From Anaerostipes faecalis (GTDB lineage Bacteria; Bacillota; Clostridia; Lachnospirales; Lachnospiraceae), in contig NZ_JABRXE010000005.1 of the NCBI RefSeq assembly GCF_018982945.1, positions 111,891-175,890 on the forward strand: 64,000 nt of DNA, written 5' to 3'. The position numbers and the translations under genes were made by a program. Below the pieces are notes generated by a model that was not told where the DNA came from, did no database searches, and was given only the letters and a program-made list of their open reading frames with translations. Shown one piece after another: positions 25,372 to 33,178 of this stretch; position 1 is the first letter of the stretch, and the number at the start of each line of letters is the position of its first letter.

Positions 25372-26722
25372 AAGCACCACCTCCGATTCTCACTTTAACC
25401 GCATCAATAAGATCTGTCTGTGTTTTCTCTTTTAGCCTTAATGCCTTCATCACATCTTCATCGATGGTATCCTTTGAAATAATGTGGTGTATGACAACTG
25501 TGGATTTCTGCCCCTGTCTCCATAACCTTGCATTGGTCTGCTGATAGAGTTCCAATGACCAGGTAAGACCAAACCATATAAGGGTCGAACCACCACTTTG
25601 CAAATTCAAGCCATGTCCGGCACTAGCAGGATGGATTACACCAATCGGTATATCACCGTTATTCCAATCTCTGATATCCTTTGAAGTCTTGATTTCACGA
25701 ACCTTGAATCTTTCCTTGATTCGCTCCAAATCGTGGTTATACCAGTAAGCCACAAGTACAGGCTTTCCATTTGCACCCTCGATTAAATCTTCAAGTGCAT
25801 CAAGCTTACGGTCATGAATAAGGAAGACTGATTTTTCTTCGTTATAGATAGCACCATTAGCCATCTGCAGAAGTTTGCCTGAAAGAGCAGCTGCATTTGC
25901 AGCATCAATCTCTTCATCTTCCAAAGACACCACCATTTCCTGTCTTAATTCGTCATATACAGACCATTCCTTTTCTGAAAGCTTTACTTCCACTTCGTTC
26001 ATAATGCATTCAGGCATTTTTAGAAAATCTGCCGACTTCATGGAAATCGTAATATCCGATATCAGTCTGTAGATGGCATCTTCCGCACCTGGTCTTGGTT
26101 TGTAGGAAAATATCATCTGCTGATTTCGTTTATCCGGCACAAAGAAATTCATACGATAATGTGTGATGTATCTTCCGAGCCTTTCTCCCATGTCAAGGAT
26201 TCTGAACTCTGCCCATAAATCCATAAGTCCATTACTGCTTGGAGTTCCTGTAAGACCCACGATTCTTTTTACCTTTGGTCTTACTTTAAGAAGGCTCTTG
26301 AATCGTTTAGCCGATGCAGACTTGAAAGACGATAATTCATCAATGACAACCATATCGAAATCAAATGGAAAGCCACTCTTATTGATAAGCCAGTCCACAT
26401 TCTCTCTGTTGATCAGATAGATACCCGCACTTTTTCTTAACGCCTCTTTTCGCTCCGACTCTGTACCTATAACAACCGAATAGGTAAGACCCTTTAAGTG
26501 ATCCCACTTTTCTATTTCAGCAGGCCATGTATCTCTTGCTACTCGAAGGGGTGCGATGACCAGAACCTTTCCTACTTCAAATCTGTTATAGAGAAGTTCA
26601 AAGATTGCTGTTAAGGTAATCACACTCTTTCCAAGTCCCATTTCTAAAAGGACTGCTGCCACAGGATGTTCCAGTACAAAGTTCGTTGCATAAGTCTGAT
26701 AATCATGAGGATTGTATTTCAT
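25361..26722 (-). CDS. SNF2-family (SF2) helicase-like ATPase
   Basis: A 453-aa protein. N-terminal motor: Q-motif-like YNPHDYQ, Walker A EMGLGKSVITL (~28-38), VIAPLRVARDTWPAEIEKW, VVIDELSSFKSASAKR (DEL instead of DEAH), GLTGTPSSNGLMDLW. C-terminal motor: VLVAYWYNHDLERIKERF, VIHPASAGHGLNLQSGG, and QTNARLWRQGQKS (motif VI). This is the short SNF2 type encoded by many Firmicutes phages next to a VRR-NUC protein. The pair probably acts in DNA replication or repair. The ATG at 26722 is chosen over a TTG five codons upstream. Confidence 0.9.
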   Translation of the reverse strand: MKYNPHDYQTYATNFVLEHPVAAVLLEMGLGKSVITLTAIFELLYNRFEVGKVLVIAPLRVARDTWPAEIEKWDHLKGLTYSVVIGTESERKEALRKSAGIYLINRENVDWLINKSGFPFDFDMVVIDELSSFKSASAKRFKSLLKVRPKVKRIVGLTGTPSSNGLMDLWAEFRILDMGERLGRYITHYRMNFFVPDKRNQQMIFSYKPRPGAEDAIYRLISDITISMKSADFLKMPECIMNEVEVKLSEKEWSVYDELRQEMVVSLEDEEIDAANAAALSGKLLQMANGAIYNEEKSVFLIHDRKLDALEDLIEGANGKPVLVAYWYNHDLERIKERFKVREIKTSKDIRDWNNGDIPIGVIHPASAGHGLNLQSGGSTLIWFGLTWSLELYQQTNARLWRQGQKSTVVIHHIISKDTIDEDVMKALRLKEKTQTDLIDAVKVRIGGGAYDG

Positions 26723-26984
26723 CAATGACACCCCCAATCACATCAGTGTTATCAACCACATAGCAGGGAAAACCTAAAGCTGATAACTGTTTCATTCTTC
26801 TTTTCTGTAAGGCTCTTGGTTTCTTGCCAGGAGCCTTGAGTTCTATAAAAGCCATTCTCCCTTTTGGAAGAAGAACCAGTCTGTCCGGCACTCCGTCAAA
26901 CCCGGGAGATGTAAATTTGATGCAGAAACCACCTGCAAGCTTTACAGCCTTTACAAGCTTCTGCTCTACTTCTTTTTCACGCAT
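26703..26984 (-). CDS. VRR-NUC domain nuclease
   Basis: A 93-aa single-domain nuclease of the VRR-NUC (PD-(D/E)xK) type. Motifs: EKEVEQKLVKAVKLAGGFCI, KFTSPGFDGVPDRLVLL with the catalytic Asp, then MAFIELKAPGK with the ExK pair and the closing helix. Such small nucleases cut branched DNA structures. It overlaps the SNF2 gene by 20 bases. The start at 26984 has GGAGG nine bases upstream. Confidence 0.92.
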   Translation of the reverse strand: MREKEVEQKLVKAVKLAGGFCIKFTSPGFDGVPDRLVLLPKGRMAFIELKAPGKKPRALQKRRMKQLSALGFPCYVVDNTDVIGGVIDEIQSS

Positions 26985-27017
26985 TCGTGCCACCTCCATC
27001 AATGCTGAATTTGATGG

Positions 27018-27117
27018 TGTGACAGGGTAAGACTGTCATTTCCTATACTTTATATATAGACTTAATTTTTTTACTCTATAGAAAAGGATAGTAAATAGCC
27101 GTCATTAACTGTCACAC
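27018..27117 (-). repeat. dispersed inverted-repeat element, copy C
   Basis: Third copy of the ~100-bp element, between the VRR-NUC and primase genes. Arms GGTGTGACAG and CTGTCACACC pair perfectly over 10 bp, with a compensatory pair relative to copy A (CAC/GTG becomes CAG/CTG). The TATA-rich stretch and the core AGAAAAGGATAGTAAATAGC are present. Confidence 0.88.
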
Positions 27118-27126
27118 CTACTGTCA

Positions 27127-29382
27127 TTACTCTTCTTCCATAAAGTCTGTCTTAAGTCTTAAGCCTTTAATGTATCTGCCTTTACGGTCACGGTATCTTT
27201 CAAATCCGACCGTTTCCAAGGCTGTGTAGAAATCTGTTGTGCTTCTTGTAAACTCACCCACCTGGGTACAGAAGATTCGATACTCGTTATATACCTCGCT
27301 CGACTTTGCCACATAGGCAGGGTCAAGTTCGCAGCGTTCGCTTAAGAAGTAGGAAAGCCAGTCATTACTTTCCTTATAATGCTCAATGGCATCACGCACC
27401 TTCTGTGGCGGGTCAATCTTGTAGTTGTCTGCAATTACCTTTCTTGCACCTTCGATAACCCATGTAAGGATTGCTCCGCCTGCCTTTTCAAACAGATAGT
27501 CTGCATAGTTCTTGATATCAGCACTTCCTTCAATCTTGGCATCAAACGGAATAACGATAAGTCTTCTCCAGGTACCTTTATCAATCGCACCGACCTTTGG
27601 CAGATGGTTGGTATAAAGCACGAGTGTATGTGTCGGAGTATATGAGAACGGATCTTTATACTTCTTTTCAGCATAGATTTCATCGGTAGAGCAAAGCTGT
27701 TTAACATTAGCGGTATTCAATCTCATGCCTTCTTCCAGCTCAGCTGCAATGAGCATTCTCTTACCCTTTGCCTCGGCAAGTTCCGGCTTGACATTTCTTC
27801 TGCATCCAACGGTAAGCATATCTGCAGAGATATTTCCTGAGTATGTACCAAGGACTCTTGCGATAACATTCCAGAAGGTTGACTTACCATTGCGGCCTTC
27901 TCCATATGCGATAATGAGTGCCTCCACATACACCTTTCCGATTGCTGACAGACCGACCATTCTCTGAACATAATCAATAAGGTCGGTATCCTTTAAAAAG
28001 AAGGTATCAAGTGCGGCTGCCCAGATATCTGCTCCATCACTTGATGGGTCAACGGTTGTCTGTTTTGTGATGAAATGCTCTGGTCTGTGTTCCAGCGGAT
28101 ACTTGGTGCCCTGTCTTAAATCATAGGTAAGAGTCGGTGTATTAAGCATGAACTCATCGGCATCAAGGTTTCTCTGTTCCACTTCAAGCATCGGACGAGC
28201 CTCTTTTAATGTGGCTGCAATATTCTTTGTATCTCTTCGCTTAATGGCATACTTCTTGTAAGCCACAGCATCTTCATACATCTCATAGGCATGAGCCTGC
28301 TGTTTATTGAACATCTGCACAGCCTTCTTCGAACCCACCGATACAAGAATCTCCATGCCGCCATTCTTTACAAGTTCATCCATAGCCTTCTTCATTTCGG
28401 TTTCAGCCTCTGCAAGCTGTCTTTCTGTCAAGTCCTGGGAAACACCCTGGGACTTTGGTTTTGACTCTTCCCAGAAACTGCCGTTGTAGACCATGTAATC
28501 AGTCGATGGGGAATAGCGAAGGATGTCCTTATACTCGGTTGCAAGAACCGTAGCTTGCCCCACATCGGAGAAGTCTTCCGGCTTTAATCTGCAGTCAGAG
28601 TTGTACTGTTCAGGTGGAATGTATCCTTCCTGGTTCGACACCTTGTTACCGAACTTTGATGCACTTCTCCATATCACCTTGAGTTCACTTTCAGGAAGTG
28701 GTGGATTACAGAGTTCTGCCTTCTTAAGGAAGATCTGATAAGCCTCTTCTGTATTTCCGTATCTCTTGATAATCTTCCCGGCAATGTGGCTCATGGTACT
28801 GTTACGCTGACCTTCCGACACCTGCTCAAGGCTTGCATCGAAATCTGAAAAATCATCCTCTTCCAGATAATCAAGAATGGTCTTGTCACCTTCATAGAAC
28901 TCCACTTCATCAGAGTCATTGCCATAAAGGAATCTTGCAGAGTCTAATGCGTTGGTATCGTAATAAGGGAAAGCATCAGCTATCTTGCGTTTCATGGCTG
29001 CATACTCTTCTCCGTCCGTTACCTTTGGTATAGGGAAGAATACATGAAATCTTGGTCTTGCCGATTTATCACCCTTTGGAAGGTTGTGGTGTCTGCTGTA
29101 AGATGCAGCAAATACAACTCCCGGAATTGAAAGTGCAATATCAAAAGGAGTAAGCCAGTCTTCCGGGTTCTCTGAATGGTCATTGTCACAGTCAAGTGGA
29201 ATACAGTCAGAGGATTCAAAGTTATCCTTACTGCGATAGTTTCCTTTATACTTGGCTGTTACATGATCCATCTTGGTTGCTGCGATAAAGGACTCTTTAT
29301 CCGTTACAACATTCTTATTGGGATACAGACAGTTACCGCTGTTGCCGACACAGTCTGCTGAATAAACAGTAAAATTAATCAT
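27127..29382 (-). CDS. phage primase-helicase (AEP-like primase, PriCT, D5/SF3 helicase)
   Basis: A 751-aa replication protein. The N-terminal ~180 residues look like an archaeo-eukaryotic primase domain, with CIPLDCDNDHSENP as the metal-binding acidic motif and AASYSRHHNLPKGDKSARPR as the nearby conserved block. Residues ~195-250 are a PriCT-like helical stretch. Residues ~400-700 are the D5_N / superfamily 3 helicase, with Walker A YGEGRNGKSTFWNV (~495), KGKRMLIAAELEEGMRLN, and HTLVLYTNHLPKVG (motif C). It primes and unwinds at the phage origin. No DNA polymerase gene is seen in the window, so a host polymerase is presumably used. Confidence 0.9.
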   Translation of the reverse strand: MINFTVYSADCVGNSGNCLYPNKNVVTDKESFIAATKMDHVTAKYKGNYRSKDNFESSDCIPLDCDNDHSENPEDWLTPFDIALSIPGVVFAASYSRHHNLPKGDKSARPRFHVFFPIPKVTDGEEYAAMKRKIADAFPYYDTNALDSARFLYGNDSDEVEFYEGDKTILDYLEEDDFSDFDASLEQVSEGQRNSTMSHIAGKIIKRYGNTEEAYQIFLKKAELCNPPLPESELKVIWRSASKFGNKVSNQEGYIPPEQYNSDCRLKPEDFSDVGQATVLATEYKDILRYSPSTDYMVYNGSFWEESKPKSQGVSQDLTERQLAEAETEMKKAMDELVKNGGMEILVSVGSKKAVQMFNKQQAHAYEMYEDAVAYKKYAIKRRDTKNIAATLKEARPMLEVEQRNLDADEFMLNTPTLTYDLRQGTKYPLEHRPEHFITKQTTVDPSSDGADIWAAALDTFFLKDTDLIDYVQRMVGLSAIGKVYVEALIIAYGEGRNGKSTFWNVIARVLGTYSGNISADMLTVGCRRNVKPELAEAKGKRMLIAAELEEGMRLNTANVKQLCSTDEIYAEKKYKDPFSYTPTHTLVLYTNHLPKVGAIDKGTWRRLIVIPFDAKIEGSADIKNYADYLFEKAGGAILTWVIEGARKVIADNYKIDPPQKVRDAIEHYKESNDWLSYFLSERCELDPAYVAKSSEVYNEYRIFCTQVGEFTRSTTDFYTALETVGFERYRDRKGRYIKGLRLKTDFMEEE

Positions 29383-29815
29383 ATTCTCCGACCTCCTTCA
29401 AATCCTGGGTAAACCATCTGATCTTCATTCTTCTTTTCTTGGCTACACCAATCTCACGAGCCATGCCTCGGCTTATCACACCACCGAAGACCCAGACCTC
29501 TGTGCATTTGCCAAGAAGTACATAATTGAAATGCATAGCCATCTCTCTTTCAGCCTCATTACCGTCATCCATGAACTGTGGATATAAAAGATGAGGTGTT
29601 ACCGGGATAGCATTTTCATCAACAGCGAATCTGCTGTATCGTTTTGCATTCTTTACATTGGTTTCAACATCTCCCGCATATGGACTGCACACATACACCA
29701 AAGGAAGATAGGCAGCCTTTTTATCAGCTGCCATTTCCTCACGGTGGATGTTGGTAAGAGCCTCATATGTGGTCGGGTCGAAGTACCCTTCGTGATTAAA
29801 CTTATCAACACCCAT
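29375..29815 (-). CDS. DUF4406/DUF7768-like nucleoside-processing fold protein
   Basis: A 146-aa protein. The core, LPLVYVCSPYAGDVETNVKN, YSRFAVDENAIPVTPHLLYP, and CTEVWVFGGVISRGMAREIG, follows the nucleoside 2-deoxyribosyltransferase-like fold (DUF4406/DUF7768) often encoded by phages near replication genes. A role in nucleotide metabolism is suggested by the fold only. The ~25-residue N-terminal extension is unusual. It overlaps the primase start by eight bases. Confidence 0.75.
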   Translation of the reverse strand: MGVDKFNHEGYFDPTTYEALTNIHREEMAADKKAAYLPLVYVCSPYAGDVETNVKNAKRYSRFAVDENAIPVTPHLLYPQFMDDGNEAEREMAMHFNYVLLGKCTEVWVFGGVISRGMAREIGVAKKRRMKIRWFTQDLKEVGEYD

Positions 29816-29820
29816 ATTTC

Positions 29821-30588
29821 TTAATCCTCCTGTTCGATAACTGGTAAGATACCTTCATTCTTCAAAAGGTCATAAAGGAAAAGTCTGCCCTTCTGAGTCC
29901 AGTAGGTATGCATCACACTTCTGCTCTCATCGATTGCGTAGGTACGGGACTGTGTGTATCCGCACTCTGCATAGTGCTGATATAAAAGCCAGGTCTTTCT
30001 GAACTTGTACTGAACCCCAAGTTCGTGAAGAAGTTCATTGAACTTTCGACCGCTCATACCGTAGTCCTTTGCAATCTGTGTAATAGGAACTGTGTTCTTG
30101 TTCTGTAAAATAAGGTCATAGTAGCTTGCCTTTGGCTGGAGTTCTGCAATCTGCTGACGCTGAATGAGTGTCTGGCATTCAAGCTGTTTTCTTCTCTCAC
30201 GCTCTTCCTTAAGCTGTGTGAGTGCTGCAATCGCAAGATCAGGATTCTCCAAAATCTCATCGATGGCATACATCCCATGCTTACGGATAGCCGGAAGAAC
30301 TTCTGATGTAACCCAGTGTTTGAACTTCTTCGCATTCGGCATCTTGCTTGAAAGGATAAGACTGTAAAGTCCAGACTCATTGATGATGATTGTTTCCTTA
30401 TCCTGGTTACCATCAAAGATCATGACCTTGTGTCTGTCCTCTTCATCTACATGGCGGTTGATATCTCGACTACCGTTCTGGTACCCGAGAATGTCTGCAA
30501 CATCCTTGCCGACAAACATAACCTCACCGTTTACGATTGCTGTTCTTACAGAGCCAAACTCTGTGCTGTTAAATACTTGTAATTCCAT
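29821..30588 (-). CDS. phage antirepressor (BRO-N / ANT type)
   Basis: A 255-aa protein. The N-terminal ~105 residues are the BRO-N DNA-binding domain (VFVGKDVADILGYQNGSRDI, VMFVGKD, ESGLYSLILSSKMPNAKKFK, VTSEVLPAIRKHGMY). After a coiled linker (KEERERRKQLECQTLIQRQQ), residues ~155-250 are the KilA-C / ANT domain (TVPITQIAKDYGMSGRKFNE, LLHELGVQY). Such proteins counter the phage repressor or act as late switches. It sits near the start of the early genes. The start at 30588 has AAGGAGGTAATTCGT upstream. Confidence 0.9.
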   Translation of the reverse strand: MELQVFNSTEFGSVRTAIVNGEVMFVGKDVADILGYQNGSRDINRHVDEEDRHKVMIFDGNQDKETIIINESGLYSLILSSKMPNAKKFKHWVTSEVLPAIRKHGMYAIDEILENPDLAIAALTQLKEERERRKQLECQTLIQRQQIAELQPKASYYDLILQNKNTVPITQIAKDYGMSGRKFNELLHELGVQYKFRKTWLLYQHYAECGYTQSRTYAIDESRSVMHTYWTQKGRLFLYDLLKNEGILPVIEQED

Positions 30589-30656
30589 ACGAATTACCTC
30601 CTTAAATAAATTTCTCGGAGGTGTCACCCTCCTACCTGGTAGCCTTGGGAGAAGGG

Positions 30657-31172
30657 TTAAAAGGACGTTTTTGAAAAAACTTTTTTTAATTTGTTGATTG
30701 CACGTCTGTAACGATGACTGACATTGTTGGCCTCCTCGCCGATTTCTGCTGCGTACTCGCCTACGGTGTAGCCGTCAAGTGCAATGGCAATTACCATATC
30801 TGCTACCGTAGGTTTAAGAAGACTTCTCAAAGTTTCACAGCATTCTTCGTATTCAAGCTGGTTATGTACTCCATCAATTGAACTGTTAAAAGCTGACTTA
30901 TCAGCTGCTCTGAACATAATTGCTTCTTCAGTGTTGACCTCAACTGTTCCATCCTTGCTCTTCATATAAGCATTGCCAGTATGACGGTCATGCTTATGCC
31001 AGTTGTTGTAGTCGGGTCTGTTGAATCTTTCCTCGATTACATCCTGGATTCTCTGTTCGTAGTCTTCCTGACTTTCATTTTCTGAAATGGAGATATTAAG
31101 CCATCTCTCCAATTCCACGTTTTCGACCTCAAGGGTCTGGTACTCGTTCTCGTAACGAATCTTGATTTTCAT
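30657..31172 (-). CDS. sigma-like helix-turn-helix protein
   Basis: A 171-aa protein. The C-terminal ~55 residues (ADMVIAIALDGYTVGEYAAE, IGEEANNVSHRYRRAINKLK) resemble sigma-70 region 4, with a helix-turn-helix. The N-terminal part carries sigma-factor-like acidic helices but no clear region 2. Proteins like this are called sigma-like in phages and conjugative elements of Firmicutes. It lies downstream of the structured leader (31259-31367) and upstream of the antirepressor, with which it probably forms the start of the early operon. Confidence 0.7.
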   Translation of the reverse strand: MKIKIRYENEYQTLEVENVELERWLNISISENESQEDYEQRIQDVIEERFNRPDYNNWHKHDRHTGNAYMKSKDGTVEVNTEEAIMFRAADKSAFNSSIDGVHNQLEYEECCETLRSLLKPTVADMVIAIALDGYTVGEYAAEIGEEANNVSHRYRRAINKLKKVFSKTSF

Positions 31173-31258
31173 AAAGTTCCTGCCTTTCTGCCTGGTTCTT
31201 GCAGAAGGGCATAGGAAACAAATAAAGGCCGGTGCTTATAGAAGTACCGACCCATGAA

Positions 31259-31367
31259 GCCTGAAAAAGGGCATAAGGAAATAAGGGTACCTCTATCACA
31301 CCTTCCACAGGTTGTCCTGTGGTTGATGTCGATATCTGTATCCCAATGCCCTTATAGCTAATCAGGC
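31259..31367 (-). ncRNA. candidate structured leader RNA
   Basis: On the minus strand an outer stem GCCTGA/TCAGGC encloses AAGGGCAT/ATGCCCTT, and inside lies a perfect hairpin CCACAGG-ACAA-CCTGTGG (31305-31322) plus the palindrome GGTACC. The whole is ~109 nt and ends 87 bases before the start of the sigma-like gene at 31172. No reading frame or known riboswitch core is recognised. The motif AGGGCATA recurs just downstream (31207-31213). Confidence 0.5.
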
Positions 31368-31396
31368 CTTGTGATATTATTTTTTAAGTGCCTCTA

Positions 31397-31438
31397 ACAC
31401 TGAGATGGATACGCATTTCTGTGTATTCATCTCAGTGT
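31397..31438. other. strong hairpin
   Basis: A 16-bp stem: ACACTGAGATG, one G.T pair, ATAC on one side; GTAT, CATCTCAGTGT on the other, with a 10-base loop. On the plus strand GTTTTTATTTAT follows a few bases later, but no plus gene precedes it. It may be a terminator or processing site; the function is unclear. Confidence 0.6.
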
Positions 31439-31483
31439 CAGGTGTTTTTATTTATAGTGTACACTGGAAATTTTTCTCGTGAT

Positions 31484-31498
31484 GGACACGCCATGTCC
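31484..31498. promoter_or_regulatory. operator-like palindrome, copy 1
   Basis: GGACACGCCATGTCC, a near-palindrome. Its reverse complement GGACATGGCGTGTCC differs by one base from the perfect palindrome at 33143-33157. The pair flanks the XRE regulator gene. Confidence 0.45.
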
Positions 31499-31520
31499 GC
31501 TGAAAACTGCCGTAAAACAC

Positions 31521-31575
31521 AAAAAAAACCGGAGTTACCTACTTTGCCTATAAAGGCTTTTGTAGATAACTCCGG
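31521..31575 (-). terminator. rho-independent terminator
   Basis: Minus strand: CCGGAGTTATCTAC, a 19-base loop, GTAGGTAACTCCGG, then TTTTTTTT. A 14-bp arm pair with one mismatch. It ends the transcript of the XRE regulator and the 62-aa protein. The 450 bases from 31173 to 31623 hold no gene, only this terminator, the hairpin and leader described nearby. Confidence 0.88.
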
Positions 31576-31623
31576 CGGTTAGCTCCTCGATTCTTTACGG
31601 GGCAGTTTGCGGTAGTTTCTAAT

Positions 31624-31812
31624 TCATTCTTTTGCTGCTTTCATTATTGCTTGATTTACTTGGTATTGCATGTCTTCCCAAGAAATCGTTTCAAACTTAT
31701 TTTTATTTATCTTTACCTCAAGCGTTACATCGTCTCCATTTACAATAACATTGCAGAAACGAGGTGGTATATCTTTGTCGCTGTGAAGATTTCTAATAGA
31801 TGTCTTTATCAA
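31624..31812 (-). CDS. small protein of unknown function
   Basis: A 62-aa protein (MIKTSIRNLHSDKDIPPRFC, VIVNGDDVTLEVKINKNKFE, MQYQVNQAIMKAAKE) reading as a small beta-alpha fold. It begins 18 bases after the XRE regulator stop, with AAGGAGG nine bases upstream of a TTG start; an ATG start further in would remove most of the protein. It ends in front of the terminator, so it is the second gene of the regulator transcript. I do not recognise a family. Confidence 0.5.
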   Translation of the reverse strand: MIKTSIRNLHSDKDIPPRFCNVIVNGDDVTLEVKINKNKFETISWEDMQYQVNQAIMKAAKE

Positions 31813-31829
31813 TCAACTCAACCTCCTTC

Positions 31830-32975
31830 TTAGAATGGCATTTCATCCATGTCATCAGATATATCATCCTTCATGAATGCATCAATTGCATACATCACGT
31901 CATTGTTTACCTTCGGATGTTCCATACGCTCCTTTACAGTTGAGAACAATAACTCAAGAAACGGAGCAACTGGTGTATCATCCTGTGAGGCTACCAACAA
32001 TTGACTTCCCTTGGACGGTACATACATCCAGGCTTCTTTAGCAGCTGCAGAAGAATCTCCAACTTTATGAACGCTCTTCTCAATATCCATAAGATAAAGC
32101 GTTGTTCCATTTTTTAATCTAAGATTAAAACAATCTCCGGCAATATATGTCTTGGGACCAAAGGTCTTTGAATTGAATACGATTCTAGTTACTTCCTGCG
32201 GATATTCGCAGTCTGTCTCCTCATAAAATGTTTCTTCTGCAAACAGAGGATGGTATACGAAACCATTCATATCCGGCTCCATTCGATTCAGATTAAACGC
32301 TGTCTCTCGATTCCAATCGAGCCTATCCTTTAATGTATCTTCCTTTAATTTATCGAAGAAACTTGTAATATACTGCTCTGTCGGTGTAAGTCCAGTAAGA
32401 TCGACAGATATCAAGGTATCAACACTAACCTTAAGAAGCTTTGCTGCCGTTACAACAAATTCCATACTCGGCTCGGATGTATTTCCATCCTTCTCCAGAC
32501 GAGACATATATCCTAATCTGATTCCTGCTTCCTTTTCAATCTGACCTATTTTAACATCTGGATTTTGACGTAATAATTTCCGAATATTCGAAAAACAAAG
32601 CGTTTTATTAAAATTTTTACATTCACTTAAGTATGACTCCAACTGAGTAAGAAAACCTGCCCACTGAGTACGTTCCTTATTCAGTACATCCAGACGATTA
32701 CGTATGCTCTCCTCCGTTCCATATTCTTCGATAAGATCATAGCTTTCCTTTGATGATGAACTTTGCTCCGTGCGTTCCCACCTTTGCAGTGCATCCTCAA
32801 GTTCTGCAAGATAGCTATTTATATCATCTAATTTATCTTCTACCACCTGCTTTTTATCCAAGATTTCATCTTTATTGCAGAGTCCCATACCCGCAGTTGC
32901 TATGAAACCACGCATTATGTCTACATCTTTGATATCGCTAATTTTAACATCAGCTAATTTTCGTTCTTCTGACAT
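31830..32975 (-). CDS. XRE-family regulator with coiled-coil N-terminus
   Basis: A 381-aa protein. Residues ~30-120 are a coiled coil (EDKLDDINSYLAELEDALQR, EESIRNRLDVLNKERTQWAG). Residues ~130-195 are a Cro/C1-type HTH (FSNIRKLLRQNPDVKIGQIE, KEAGIRLGYMSRLEKDGNTS, EPSMEFVVTAAKLLKVSVDT). Residues ~200-380 are a mixed domain of unknown fold (VYHPLFAEETFYEETDCEYP, NLRLKNGTTLYLMDIEKSV). The start at 32975 has AAGGAGG upstream, with a strong promoter and a 10-bp-arm inverted repeat further up, so self-regulation is likely. It may be the prophage repressor; its size is unusual for that. Confidence 0.75.
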   Translation of the reverse strand: MSEERKLADVKISDIKDVDIMRGFIATAGMGLCNKDEILDKKQVVEDKLDDINSYLAELEDALQRWERTEQSSSSKESYDLIEEYGTEESIRNRLDVLNKERTQWAGFLTQLESYLSECKNFNKTLCFSNIRKLLRQNPDVKIGQIEKEAGIRLGYMSRLEKDGNTSEPSMEFVVTAAKLLKVSVDTLISVDLTGLTPTEQYITSFFDKLKEDTLKDRLDWNRETAFNLNRMEPDMNGFVYHPLFAEETFYEETDCEYPQEVTRIVFNSKTFGPKTYIAGDCFNLRLKNGTTLYLMDIEKSVHKVGDSSAAAKEAWMYVPSKGSQLLVASQDDTPVAPFLELLFSTVKERMEHPKVNNDVMYAIDAFMKDDISDDMDEMPF

Positions 32976-33006
32976 AGCAGTGCCTCCTTTGCATTTTGAT
33001 GATATT

Positions 33007-33065
33007 ATTATACACCATTCACGCTTTTTGTCAATATATGCAATACCGCTTTTGCTATTGCATAT
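33007..33065 (-). promoter_or_regulatory. promoter and operator of the XRE regulator
   Basis: Minus strand: TTGACA (33029-33034), 16-base spacer, TATAAT (33007-33012) with preceding TG, a near-ideal sigma-A promoter. Immediately upstream is a perfect inverted repeat, ATATGCAATA, 10 bases, TATTGCATAT (33036-33065), followed by a further half-like ATATTTGCAAT. A regulator site is likely. Confidence 0.8.
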
Positions 33066-33099
33066 ATTTGCAATCAAACATTCTTTTTTACTGCATAGT

Positions 33100-33131
33100 A
33101 AAAAGACCCGGAAGTTTTCTTCTTCCAGGTC
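33100..33131 (-). terminator. terminator of the metalloprotease gene
   Basis: Minus strand: GACCTGGAAG, seven bases, CTTCCGGGTC, then TTTTTACT. It lies about 50 bases after the stop of the ImmA/IrrE-like gene. Confidence 0.8.
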
Positions 33132-33140
33132 ACTCTAGCA

Positions 33141-33166
33141 ACGGACATGGCATGTCCGTTTTTTTA
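33141..33166. promoter_or_regulatory. operator-like palindrome, copy 2
   Basis: ACGGACATG-G-CATGTCCGT is a perfect palindrome, followed on the plus strand by TTTTTTT. It could act as a plus-strand terminator, but there is no gene to terminate in that direction. It nearly repeats 31484-31498, so an operator role is also possible. Confidence 0.45.
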
Positions 33167-33178
33167 TAAAGTAAATTT

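Noticed and set aside
12275-27117. CRISPR array or transposon ends
   Set aside because: The three repeats are kilobases apart, with no spacer-like regular spacing, no transposase and no visible target duplications.
31388-31582. A 64-aa plus-strand frame in the noncoding region
   Set aside because: It crosses a strong hairpin, a palindrome and a minus-strand terminator, and has no ribosome site.
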